Source of the DNA: a virus
Reading direction: 5' to 3' (one strand)
IMG/VR virus record: IMGVR_UViG_3300009149_000247
Span: 1 to 25,490 of that record
DNA length: 25,490 bases
Position 1 is the stretch's first letter, and each line of letters starts with the position of its first letter. Below are positions 13,563 through 20,061 of this stretch, piece after piece. Position numbers and translations under genes: made by a program. The notes beneath the pieces were generated by a model, which was not told the origin of the DNA, made no database searches, and was given only the letters and a program-made list of their open reading frames with translations.

Positions 13563-15562
13563 CTGTAAAGCATCCCCCCTGGTCTCATCTGCTGACCAAA
13601 CATCTGCATGATCTTCGATTCTATTACTGCCGACGCTGCTTCGCCCGCTTCTGCCCCGTCTTGTGCTGGTGCGCCTGAACCGCTCATTTGTATGTTAGTG
13701 GTAATATTGGGCGCAATTGAATTGGCTGCTGCTGAGCCTATGTTCCGGCCTGCTGTTTCAAGTATAGATGGATTAGGCGCAAAGTCTTTACCGAATGCTG
13801 TTGTGCTGATGCTTCCAAGTAATGGAGCTATTATCTTCTGCTTAATGGCTATCTTGACCATATCCTCAATTATAGACTTAGCAAAGTCAGCAAAATTGAG
13901 CTTACCTGTGGTGACAAACTGTGTAAGCGAATCTTCCATAGTCTGGAATATATTAGTGACCGCATCTTTAACTATGGTAGCCCTATCCATCAACGTGGCT
14001 TGATAGTCTGCAAATGCTTCTTTAACGCCTACCCATGCATTGCCGTATTCTCTGAGTGTTTCTATTTGTGACTCTACTGATTTATTAATATCTTGCAAGC
14101 CACCGCCCGCACCTTTAGGAAGTCCAGCAAGAAGTCCATCACCTTCGTTAGTGTCTACATCTGCACCAGTGAATGCTCCGGCTTCTCTATCAGCTTTTCT
14201 TTTAACTGCTATTGCGTCCGCTTCTGCATAAAACTTTTTAAGTGCAGCCACTCCTTTAGCGTATATATCCCCTAATTCTCCCATGCCCAATTCTATACCT
14301 TTAAACAAGTCTGGTGCTGCCATTGCGTCATTCAAATCTTTCACTCTATCTCTTAGAACTAATAACATTTCATCGGCATAAGCCTGCCCAGAACCTTCGC
14401 CTATTCTGCCTAATTTGCTTTTTAATTTATCCCCTGCATAAGCTGATTCTGTAGAAGAAAAAACATGTCCGATTCTTTTCCATATTCCCTTTAAGCCTAA
14501 TGTCGATAGACCGCCGGATGTTAAATCTGATGCCAAGTTACTTAATTTAGATGCAAAATTTTTAACACCTTCACCGGCTGCTCTGGGTGTGTCTGTTATA
14601 CTGTTGAATGTTTCTGACAATTTCGCAAGCTTCAATTGAACCATTGTAATCGAAACAGAAAACGCCAAGAACTGAACGTCCAAGAATTGAAAAACATTAG
14701 CTACCGACTTAGAGGCTTTTATTAATCTATTGAATGAGCTGACTATGGTTGTATCGAATATCTGAGAATCTATAATATATTGTCTCAAAGCGTCTGCGCC
14801 TACCGTTATAGGTCCGGACAAATTCTTTGCTATGATATTGCCTAATCCCTCGAATACTCCTTTAAGCCTTAATACTGCATCATTGGCTAATTCTATCTGT
14901 GCAAATTCTACATCAGATAACGCTTCACCTGTTAGGTCTATTTCTTTTCTGATTGCTTCAAACTCTGAACGCCCTGCATCAAGTACTCTTATTAACTCTG
15001 TGCCACCTTCACGGCCCAGTAATTGATATGCTACTCTCAACTGAGCTGAACGGTCGCCTACGTTCTTGATAGCATCTGATAATGAATATAGCTGGTCAAT
15101 GGAACTCTTACCTTGAAGCGAATCCATATCTATACCAAGTCTCTGTATGGCTTGCGCTGCTTCTCCGGTTCCCTCTCTGGCTTCGTCTAGTCTACGAGTG
15201 AATGTAGATAATGCTTTCTCTGCACCGTCTGCACCGGCTAATTGTGCTACTCTATCAAACGCGATTAGGTCTTGCGTTGTAACGCCTATAGACTGGCTCA
15301 TCTTAGCAAATCTATCTTGAGCTTCGAATGCGCCTGCGGTTAAAGCCTTGAGCTGATTAACCACCTTATACGCTGCAAATCCTGCGGTAGCCGTGGTAAG
15401 GGCTACGCCCCATTTAGCGGTTGCGTTGGTTAAGTTAGATATGTCTTTGCCGACATTCTTAGACCAGCGTTTCATCTTGGTCTTGGTCTTATTTAATCCG
15501 CTAACTAATTCCTTAGAATTAAGACCTATACCTACTTGTAACTTACCTATCTTTTTCGCCAC
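13559..15562 (-). CDS. H: Tape measure protein (gpH-like)
   Basis: 667 residues. An N-terminal segment typical of tape measures (VGIGLNSKELVSGLNKTKTK, followed by a helical KRWSKNVGKDI) leads to a hydrophobic stretch at about 51-75 (WGVALTTATAGFAAYKVV) and long amphipathic helices with RRLDEAREGTGEAAQAIQRL. The C-terminal domain matches the lambda tape measure C-terminal family: FQTMEDSLTQFVTTGKLNFA, DFAKSIIEDMVKIAIKQK. At about 0.15 nm per residue this predicts a tail near 100 nm. The start is GTG at 15562, overlapping the end of the gpG-T frame by 20 nt, with a G-rich ribosome site. Confidence 0.9.
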   Translation of the reverse strand: MAKKIGKLQVGIGLNSKELVSGLNKTKTKMKRWSKNVGKDISNLTNATAKWGVALTTATAGFAAYKVVNQLKALTAGAFEAQDRFAKMSQSIGVTTQDLIAFDRVAQLAGADGAEKALSTFTRRLDEAREGTGEAAQAIQRLGIDMDSLQGKSSIDQLYSLSDAIKNVGDRSAQLRVAYQLLGREGGTELIRVLDAGRSEFEAIRKEIDLTGEALSDVEFAQIELANDAVLRLKGVFEGLGNIIAKNLSGPITVGADALRQYIIDSQIFDTTIVSSFNRLIKASKSVANVFQFLDVQFLAFSVSITMVQLKLAKLSETFNSITDTPRAAGEGVKNFASKLSNLASDLTSGGLSTLGLKGIWKRIGHVFSSTESAYAGDKLKSKLGRIGEGSGQAYADEMLLVLRDRVKDLNDAMAAPDLFKGIELGMGELGDIYAKGVAALKKFYAEADAIAVKRKADREAGAFTGADVDTNEGDGLLAGLPKGAGGGLQDINKSVESQIETLREYGNAWVGVKEAFADYQATLMDRATIVKDAVTNIFQTMEDSLTQFVTTGKLNFADFAKSIIEDMVKIAIKQKIIAPLLGSISTTAFGKDFAPNPSILETAGRNIGSAAANSIAPNITTNIQMSGSGAPAQDGAEAGEAASAVIESKIMQMFGQQMRPGGMLYR

Positions 15563-16090
15563 TATTGCCCCCGCCGAACATAGCCTTTAAGATTGCTAGA
15601 TGTTGCTCTGGTGTCTGCCCTGTTTGTTTCTTCTTGCCTGTCTGCATATCTGCGATGATTCCGTAATACTCTAACCACTCGCTTAGTTCTCTCGATGTCA
15701 ATGATTGCAGTAATCGCTCAGGTCTTAGATAACCGAAGTCAGAAGCTAACCGCCGTACAAATAACCAGCGGTTGCTTCTCTCGGTTAGTTTTTTTCTTCG
15801 TCCACTCCGTTAAACTTCATACCCTGATTAAAGATATCTCGCATAACTTTAGACGATTTACCCTTTAACTCTTTTGCGGTTATAATCTTTTTACCGTTTT
15901 CGTCTACCAGAATAGTAGATACAAAATCGCATATAAGTTTAGAACCGTTTTCTTCTTCTGATTTATCGATGAAGTTTTCCATTTCTAAACCGCTTAGCTC
16001 TCGGATAAATAAACCCTTACCCCACGCCTTAGTCTCTAATGGCTGGCGGGTTAAATCATCTGCTGAAAGTATCTGATTTTTTAGGCCCAT
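15543..16090 (-). CDS. GT: Tail assembly chaperone fusion gpG-T made by -1 frameshifting
   Basis: A -1 shift at 15788-15794 joins the 101 residues of gpG to 81 residues read from 15788 down to TAA at 15543-15545, giving 182 residues. The T part begins LTERSNRWLFVRRLASDFGY and contains LTSRELSEWLEYYGIIAD, the motif typical of gpT-like (DUF4035-type) proteins. It has no start codon of its own near its beginning and is reachable only by slippage. In lambda the gpG/gpGT ratio controls tape-measure coating and tail tube polymerisation. The frame fills an otherwise empty 220 bp and ends inside the tape measure start, exactly where gpT belongs. Confidence 0.9.
15785..16090 (-). CDS. G: Tail assembly chaperone gpG
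   Basis: 101 residues in the canonical position between tail tube and tape measure. It is rich in acidic and hydrophobic residues (FIRELSGLEMENFIDKSEEE, ILVDENGKKIITAKELKGKS), as in gpG-type chaperones. It ends GVDEEKN at TAA 15785-15787, directly after the slip site, so normal termination gives gpG and slippage gives gpG-T. The start lies in a 10-nt overlap with the tail tube gene, with AGGA about 8 nt upstream. Confidence 0.88.
   Translation of the reverse strand: MGLKNQILSADDLTRQPLETKAWGKGLFIRELSGLEMENFIDKSEEENGSKLICDFVSTILVDENGKKIITAKELKGKSSKVMRDIFNQGMKFNGVDEEKN
15788..15794 (-). promoter_or_regulatory. Programmed -1 ribosomal frameshift site (A AAA AAC)
   Basis: The coding strand reads GAA GAA AAA AAC TAA, so the heptamer A AAA AAC is in the correct phase (X XXY YYZ) with a stop codon immediately after it. 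Slippage by -1 opens an 81-codon frame that encodes a gpT-like domain. Heptamers of this class are among the most slippery in bacteria. I did not identify a stimulatory stem-loop downstream by eye, though the sequence AACCGAGAGAAGCAACCG could contribute. Confidence 0.9.
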
Positions 16091-16491
16091 GTTGGCTGTC
16101 CTGAAACTTTGATAACTGTATCTGCTGTGATAGCACCCTCAGTAGGTATGCCGATCTGAAAGCCTGTAACCGCACCAGCAAAGGTGAGAGTAGTTGAACC
16201 TGTATCTGGGAAAGTAATCCTGAAGTTATTAGTTGCTCCTGATTCATACAATGTATCAAGCCCGCCTCTGTCAGCAGGGTCTAGCCATATTGAGAATGAA
16301 ACCTCACCAGCATCCTTAAAGCCTGCCAGGAACTCTCTGTATGAGCCTGTGCTATCTAATGAGGATACGTCTATCTGTTCTGCTGATCCTGTTGGTCCAT
16401 TGATTGTCTGAACTCCTGCAACAGCCGTGAATACTTCTGGCGTTGCGCCGTCACCTATTGAAAATATTGTTCCTACTCCGCGTAATGCCAT
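16081..16491 (-). CDS. V: Major tail tube protein
   Basis: 136 residues with the size and pattern of the N-terminal tube domain of lambda gpV-type proteins: TIFSIGDGATPEVFTAVAGV, QTINGPTGSAEQIDVSSLDS, FKDAGEVSFSIWLDPADRG, FRITFPDTGSTTLTFAGAV. Hexameric rings of it stack to make the tail tube. It lacks the extra C-terminal Ig domain that lambda gpV has. It is preceded by GGAG at good spacing and followed by gpG. Confidence 0.88.
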   Translation of the reverse strand: MALRGVGTIFSIGDGATPEVFTAVAGVQTINGPTGSAEQIDVSSLDSTGSYREFLAGFKDAGEVSFSIWLDPADRGGLDTLYESGATNNFRITFPDTGSTTLTFAGAVTGFQIGIPTEGAITADTVIKVSGQPTWA

Positions 16492-16493
16492 TG

Positions 16494-16898
16494 TTATTCT
16501 CCTTCGTGGAATATAGATATACTCAGCGTAAATCTATACTCTTTGTAATCCTCATCATATGCAGGCTCTTGATTATTCTGCAATAATGATTGAACTCGTA
16601 TCGTTCTCCAGTACACGCCTGATTGATTCTTGAGACGTGTTCTGACTAAATTGTATAATGCTTTTCCTGTTACTGCTGAATCATCAATTATATCTATGTA
16701 TACTGATGTATTTATAATCCCAGTTTCATCGCCGTCTAGTGTAGTCTCATACTCTTCTAAATAGTTAGTGACCACGATATACGGCTTTGAAGTTGTATAC
16801 TCTGCTTGGTCAGCCCAGCATCTGCTAGAGCAGGCTGTGTCTATGGATGTATCCTCAAGCAGGAAATCAATTAATGCTTTTTCTATACTCATAGCCAT
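16494..16898 (-). CDS. Tail terminator / DUF3168-type tail completion protein
   Basis: 134 residues. The sequence begins with a helix (SIEKALIDFLLEDTSIDTAC), then KPYIVVTNYLEEYETTLDG and strands NTSVYIDIIDD, followed by helix KALYNLVRTRLKN and a final FTLSISIFHEG strand. This is the alpha/beta layout of DUF3168 / gp17-like terminators, which cap the tail tube and connect it to the head. It lies in the canonical place before the tube gene. The ATG at 16898 overlaps the upstream stop by 10 nt; a second ATG two codons in would give a 4-nt ATGA overlap and may be the true start. Confidence 0.75.
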   Translation of the reverse strand: MAMSIEKALIDFLLEDTSIDTACSSRCWADQAEYTTSKPYIVVTNYLEEYETTLDGDETGIINTSVYIDIIDDSAVTGKALYNLVRTRLKNQSGVYWRTIRVQSLLQNNQEPAYDEDYKEYRFTLSISIFHEGE

Positions 16899-17341
16899 CC
16901 CAGACTGTTAGCTTCTTTGTGTAATATCTCAGCCATCTTATCGTTCAATCTGTTTATGGCCTCTTCACCTTTTTCGTCTATAGCTGGTCTTAGGAAAGGT
17001 TGAGCAGATACTCGCTTACCACTCTTATGATTAAAACCTAGCTCAAGTAAGTGGGCGTGTCTGCCTGACATATCATCCTTATTGACCGCGCCTACTGCTG
17101 CCGAACCATATGGAACATTACCAGCCTTGCCAGCTCTCACTTTGTATGTAAGAGCTTTTTTGAGTCTGCCTGACTTCTTCGGTGCTTTTCTTTTGGCAGC
17201 TTTAGTTACAGGGGTAATGGCAAATTTTAAAGCACGTTTAAAGCTACGTTTATATAGCTTCTCTGGGAATAATTCCATAGCTTTAATCAGCTCACCCATA
17301 CCCTCTATCTCTATACCGAAGCCACCAAATCCTTTAGCCAT
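16889..17341 (-). CDS. HK97 gp10-family tail completion protein (gpZ-like)
   Basis: 150 residues. It starts with a small glycine-rich segment, then GMGELIKAMELFPEKLYKRS and a basic helix (FKRALKFAITPVTKAAKRKA), then PKKSGRLKKAL, HAHLLELGFNHKSGK and AQPFLRPAIDEK. The 'P..SG.L..al' and 'G...qPFLRPA' pieces are the family signature. The strongly basic first half is usual and may meet DNA or the acidic neck. The protein helps attach tails to heads. Its start overlaps the preceding stop by one base (TAATG). Confidence 0.87.
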   Translation of the reverse strand: MAKGFGGFGIEIEGMGELIKAMELFPEKLYKRSFKRALKFAITPVTKAAKRKAPKKSGRLKKALTYKVRAGKAGNVPYGSAAVGAVNKDDMSGRHAHLLELGFNHKSGKRVSAQPFLRPAIDEKGEEAINRLNDKMAEILHKEANSLGWL

Positions 17342-17826
17342 TATGCTGATTTAACTCCCATAACTAATACCTCAACGTCTACTGTGTCAGTGCCGTCTAC
17401 TGCTGAGATTAATAATGTATCTGCTGAGCCTGCTGTAACTGCATAACCTGTATCTGCTCCGTCTGGAGCAAGCAATACAAGTGTAGCTCCAGGTACTAGA
17501 GCAATAGTGTCTCCGGTTGCTCCCACGATTGTCTCGAAAGTTCCACTGCCCACTATTGTATTAGTGGTGTTATCTGCTGCTGCTTTGATTATGATTGCAT
17601 TTAGATATGCAAAGGTGAGAACGTTGCCTAGTTCATCTGTTGTAGGGCCGTATAAGTCTATTGTCTGTCCTGATGAATCGTCTACCGCTGTCATTGCAAT
17701 AGCGTATGATTGGTCTACGTTCGTTAGACTCTCGGATACGTTAAGAGCTACTACTCCGGTGGCTCCTGAAAATGAATTGCCATCGCCTAATGATGACTTG
17801 GATATTATTTTAACTGTTGATGCCAT
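17341..17826 (-). CDS. Unassigned beta-rich virion protein, possible decoration or neck protein
   Basis: 161 residues, no family recognised. Composition is extreme: rich in Ala, Gly, Thr, Val and Asp, with no Cys, His, Arg or Trp. Strand-turn patterns such as NTIVGSGTFETIVGATGDTI, VPGATLVLLAPDGADTGYAV and DTLLISAVDGTDTVDVEVLV suggest a beta-sandwich or short beta-helix. It sits between the head-closure protein and the gp10-type protein, where lambda and HK97 have no extra gene. Ribosome site GGGGAC lies upstream of the ATG. A capsid or neck decoration protein is plausible, by position only. Confidence 0.55.
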   Translation of the reverse strand: MASTVKIISKSSLGDGNSFSGATGVVALNVSESLTNVDQSYAIAMTAVDDSSGQTIDLYGPTTDELGNVLTFAYLNAIIIKAAADNTTNTIVGSGTFETIVGATGDTIALVPGATLVLLAPDGADTGYAVTAGSADTLLISAVDGTDTVDVEVLVMGVKSA

Positions 17827-17838
17827 TTGTATTGTCCC

Positions 17839-18147
17839 CTATGATGTTCTAGCTTCGGCTGTAATGTTCAAGCCTCGCCGTCTGCCAATTTCCGATATAT
17901 TCAAAATGTCATACACAACGCTATCTATTAAGAGTCTGTCGTGTACTGTTATGCTAATCATTCTAGGTGTTTCAAATTCTATAGTTTTACTACCCCGCTC
18001 TTGTCTATCCTCAAACGACTCTATCTCTCTGTTGGTTTTTCTTCTCAGCCATATAGTTGCTACAGCCGACCATGTTGAAACAGGTCTACCCGTTGCGTCT
18101 GTGGTCTGTGTAGGTCTCTGTATATATGCTATCCTGTCTGCTCTCAC
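17839..18147 (-). CDS. Head-closure / head-tail joining protein (SPP1 gp16 type)
   Basis: 102 residues, the usual size. The family pattern is clear: RADRIAYIQRPTQTTDATGR, STWSAVATIWLRRKTNREIE, then RMISITVHDRLLIDSVVYDI and GLNITAEAR. It plugs the connector below the portal and accepts the tail. It starts with GTG at 18147, overlapping the upstream stop as GTGA, which ties its translation to the connector gene. Confidence 0.83.
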   Translation of the reverse strand: MRADRIAYIQRPTQTTDATGRPVSTWSAVATIWLRRKTNREIESFEDRQERGSKTIEFETPRMISITVHDRLLIDSVVYDILNISEIGRRRGLNITAEARTS

Positions 18148-18653
18148 TGCAAGAACTCCAGCGAGTTATAATGCTCTGTAAGTGCCTTGACTGTTTGAGT
18201 TACACCCGCTGATATTTCACCCGTTTCATACAGCCCTTGTATAACTGTATACATTGCCTGCCTGATAGGTTCGGGTATATCGTTCGGAAGTTCATAACCA
18301 GCTGTTACTCTTATACGTATAGGGTTCCTGTCTGCTAGGGTAGCTGTAGGTTCTTCCTCAATGACTACTACAGGCGGTATGCAGATACTATCAAGAATGT
18401 AATTACTCTCTAGCTCTGTTTCTGTATCTTCATCATCTGTATAGAATATCTCAACCGATTGAACTGGTTGAACTGGAAGAACAAACTCATCATACCAAGC
18501 ATCATAATAAACATCCCATACCTGAGTGACTAGCTTTAATCCTGTTATATTTTCAACGTGCGCTCGTGCCGCCATTAGATGCGTGGATAGCAAAGCGTCC
18601 TCTGATGTATATTGGTCAGCAGAAAGTGGTCGGCCGCAAGACGCAGATAGCAT
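18144..18653 (-). CDS. Head-tail connector, phiE125 gp8 / HK97 gp6 type, N-terminus out of frame
   Basis: The 169-residue ORF contains the family core: EDALLSTHLMAARAHVENIT, GLKLVTQVWDVYYDAW, FVLPVQPVQSVEIFYTDDED and a C-terminal helix IPEPIRQAMYTVIQGLYETG. Members form a ring under the portal. They normally begin about 28 residues earlier with a '..EPvsLaEaKaHLR..' helix; that helix is present, in the other frame, at 18712 downward. Joined, the protein would be about 197 residues, the normal family length. The ATG at 18653 does have an AGAGG 4 nt upstream, so some N-terminally short product may be made. Confidence 0.8.
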   Translation of the reverse strand: MLSASCGRPLSADQYTSEDALLSTHLMAARAHVENITGLKLVTQVWDVYYDAWYDEFVLPVQPVQSVEIFYTDDEDTETELESNYILDSICIPPVVVIEEEPTATLADRNPIRIRVTAGYELPNDIPEPIRQAMYTVIQGLYETGEISAGVTQTVKALTEHYNSLEFLQ

Positions 18654-18712
18654 TTAACCTCTTGCAAATTAAGCGGCTCTTGTGTAGGTCCTGATATAAG
18701 TGTCTTAGGCAT
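18575..18712 (-). pseudogene. Out-of-frame N-terminal piece of the connector gene
   Basis: The ATG at 18712-18710 has the best ribosome site here (GGAGAGGG a few bases upstream). It encodes MPKTLISGPTQEPLNLQEVK then CYLRLAAD before running into a different frame and stopping at TAA 18575-18577. The EPLNLQEVKCYLRL stretch is the expected first helix of phiE125 gp8-type connectors. It needs a -1 displacement between about 18653 and 18610 to join the main ORF. No canonical slippery heptamer is present in the overlap. The cause may be a one-base loss in the phage, or an assembly error. Confidence 0.7.
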
Positions 18713-18726
18713 CCGACCCTCTCCTG

Positions 18727-19518
18727 TTATCTATCCTGCCAGATTCTAATGAACTTGGCTTTTAATGCTCCACCGCCAGTTGACCCTGCTTTATAAACAG
18801 AGTAGAAAGGCTGAAACAATACGCTAGTTACGTTAGCTGCTGATGTAGCCACTGTGTTGCCGTCGATAAAGAAACGTACATTATCAGTGTCATAGCATTC
18901 GATTCTGAAATCGTGATATGTTCCTGCTACTGCTGCAACGCCGGTATCGGTAATGGTCTGCGTGTTCTCGGCATCATTTACTACAGCCTGCCAGTTAGTA
19001 TCTGAATAACGAACCATAAACATTAGAGCATTACCGGATCCGTCTACAGATGTCCCAACTGGACCCATAAGCCCGAAACCAACCTCTGCTGTACCTACTG
19101 TAGTAGGAAGCGTATATGCTGTTGCTTTAGTGTTATACCCCAAATTTTTAGCGGGGTTAAACTGTTCAAGGTCTGCCATATAGATAGTACCCTGTTCGGC
19201 TTCTGATGCTGTTACATCTAAGGTTATATAGATACCGCCACCATCTTCTGAGGTAAGGAAGCTAACCGTTGGTGTACCTGTGAATTTATAACGCCATGTA
19301 TCATCTGTTGTTACATTTGCTGCTGCATTATATACAGGTATGGTTGAGATGCTTCTGATAAACTCATCATAGAATTGAAGAGCCGGAAGTGGTAAAACCG
19401 TCTCTTGAGTTTTTGACTCAAAATATTCAAGATGGCCTGCTTTCCATTTTGCTTTAGTGCTTGCCATAGCTGGAACACAAAGGCCCGCGATAACAAGAGC
19501 TAGTATAATTTTTTTCAT
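18727..19518 (-). CDS. Secreted lectin-like (jelly-roll) protein encoded in the head cluster
   Basis: 263 residues. The N-terminus is a textbook type I signal peptide: MKK, a hydrophobic core IILALVIAGLCVP, and cleavage after AMA (A19|S20). The LGLC-like stretch does not satisfy a lipobox. The mature part is beta-rich with a concanavalin/LamG-like look (ALMFMVRYSDTNWQAVVND, GTYHDFRIECYDTDNVRFFI, DGNTVATS, LKAKFIRIWQDR). A ribosome site GGAGA with ~7 nt spacing decides the start. It sits between decoration and connector genes, behind a strong hairpin. It may be a capsid-surface glycan binder, or a protein exported to the infected host's periplasm. No enzymatic motif is seen. Confidence 0.7.
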   Translation of the reverse strand: MKKIILALVIAGLCVPAMASTKAKWKAGHLEYFESKTQETVLPLPALQFYDEFIRSISTIPVYNAAANVTTDDTWRYKFTGTPTVSFLTSEDGGGIYITLDVTASEAEQGTIYMADLEQFNPAKNLGYNTKATAYTLPTTVGTAEVGFGLMGPVGTSVDGSGNALMFMVRYSDTNWQAVVNDAENTQTITDTGVAAVAGTYHDFRIECYDTDNVRFFIDGNTVATSAANVTSVLFQPFYSVYKAGSTGGGALKAKFIRIWQDR

Positions 19519-19534
19519 TGTATAATCTCCTTAA

Positions 19535-19566
19535 ATTAGAGAGAGGCTTTTCAACCCCTCTCTAAT
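19535..19566 (-). terminator. 14-bp hairpin with GAAA tetraloop between capsid-decoration and secreted-protein genes
   Basis: On the minus strand ATTAGAGAG (19566-19558) pairs with CTCTCTAAT (19543-19535). Five inner pairs (two G-U) continue the stem to a closing GAAA loop. It has no T tract, so it is a poor intrinsic terminator. A GNRA-capped stem just after the highly expressed capsid genes is better explained as an mRNA processing or stability element that sets different levels for genes on each side. It lies 8 nt past the decoration stop and ends just before the next ribosome site. Confidence 0.7.
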
Positions 19567-19571
19567 AATTG

Positions 19572-20051
19572 TTACGCGTTAGGGTCTACTGGAATTGATG
19601 AAACGTAATCAGGCTCACCGAGGATATAGAATACTGAGATAAGGTCAGCATTAGCTCCCGGAGAAGCTATGTTCACGCGGACCCAGTTAAACTCATTATC
19701 GCTGTCTAAATCAGAAGCATCAATCTGTAATACCGTTACAGTGTTAGCTGTAGCAGGAAGATTGAAAGTATCTGAGGTTATGGCTGTTTTGGTTGTTATG
19801 GATGCACCCGCCAGCTTTGTCCAGTAGTAGTCCATTGCAAGCGACTTCTCATCTGTGAATGCTTCAACTGTGGCTTGTGTAAGAGTAACGGCTGGTGTAC
19901 CACCAGCCCATGCACCCTGTGATATAACAATCATCAGCTTGCCATAGTTAGCCATGTTTACTGCTGTGCCTGTGACTACTGCTCCAGTAGTATCGATTGG
20001 AACTGCTCCCATTTCAGGGAAGATTGTTTCTAAGTTTAATCCGTGCTTCAT
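19572..20051 (-). CDS. Probable capsid decoration protein
   Basis: 159 residues, no named family recognised. Placed directly after the major capsid gene with a GGGAGA ribosome site, where decoration proteins usually lie. The chain is beta-rich (AVNMANYGKLMIVISQGAWA, AVTLTQATVEAF, TVLQIDASDLDSDN, WVRVNIASPGANADLISVFY) with no Cys and no membrane segment. The pattern resembles the small beta-sandwich proteins that follow HK97-fold capsid genes in many environmental phages. Assignment rests on position and fold impression. Confidence 0.55.
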   Translation of the reverse strand: MKHGLNLETIFPEMGAVPIDTTGAVVTGTAVNMANYGKLMIVISQGAWAGGTPAVTLTQATVEAFTDEKSLAMDYYWTKLAGASITTKTAITSDTFNLPATANTVTVLQIDASDLDSDNEFNWVRVNIASPGANADLISVFYILGEPDYVSSIPVDPNA

Positions 20052-20061
20052 GTTATCTCCC

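Noticed and set aside
17507-18181. Long plus-strand ORF (224 codons) opposite the neck genes
   Set aside because: It is antisense to three well-supported overlapping genes and its Ser/Val/Leu-rich product is what reverse reading of Asp/Thr/Ala-rich beta proteins gives.
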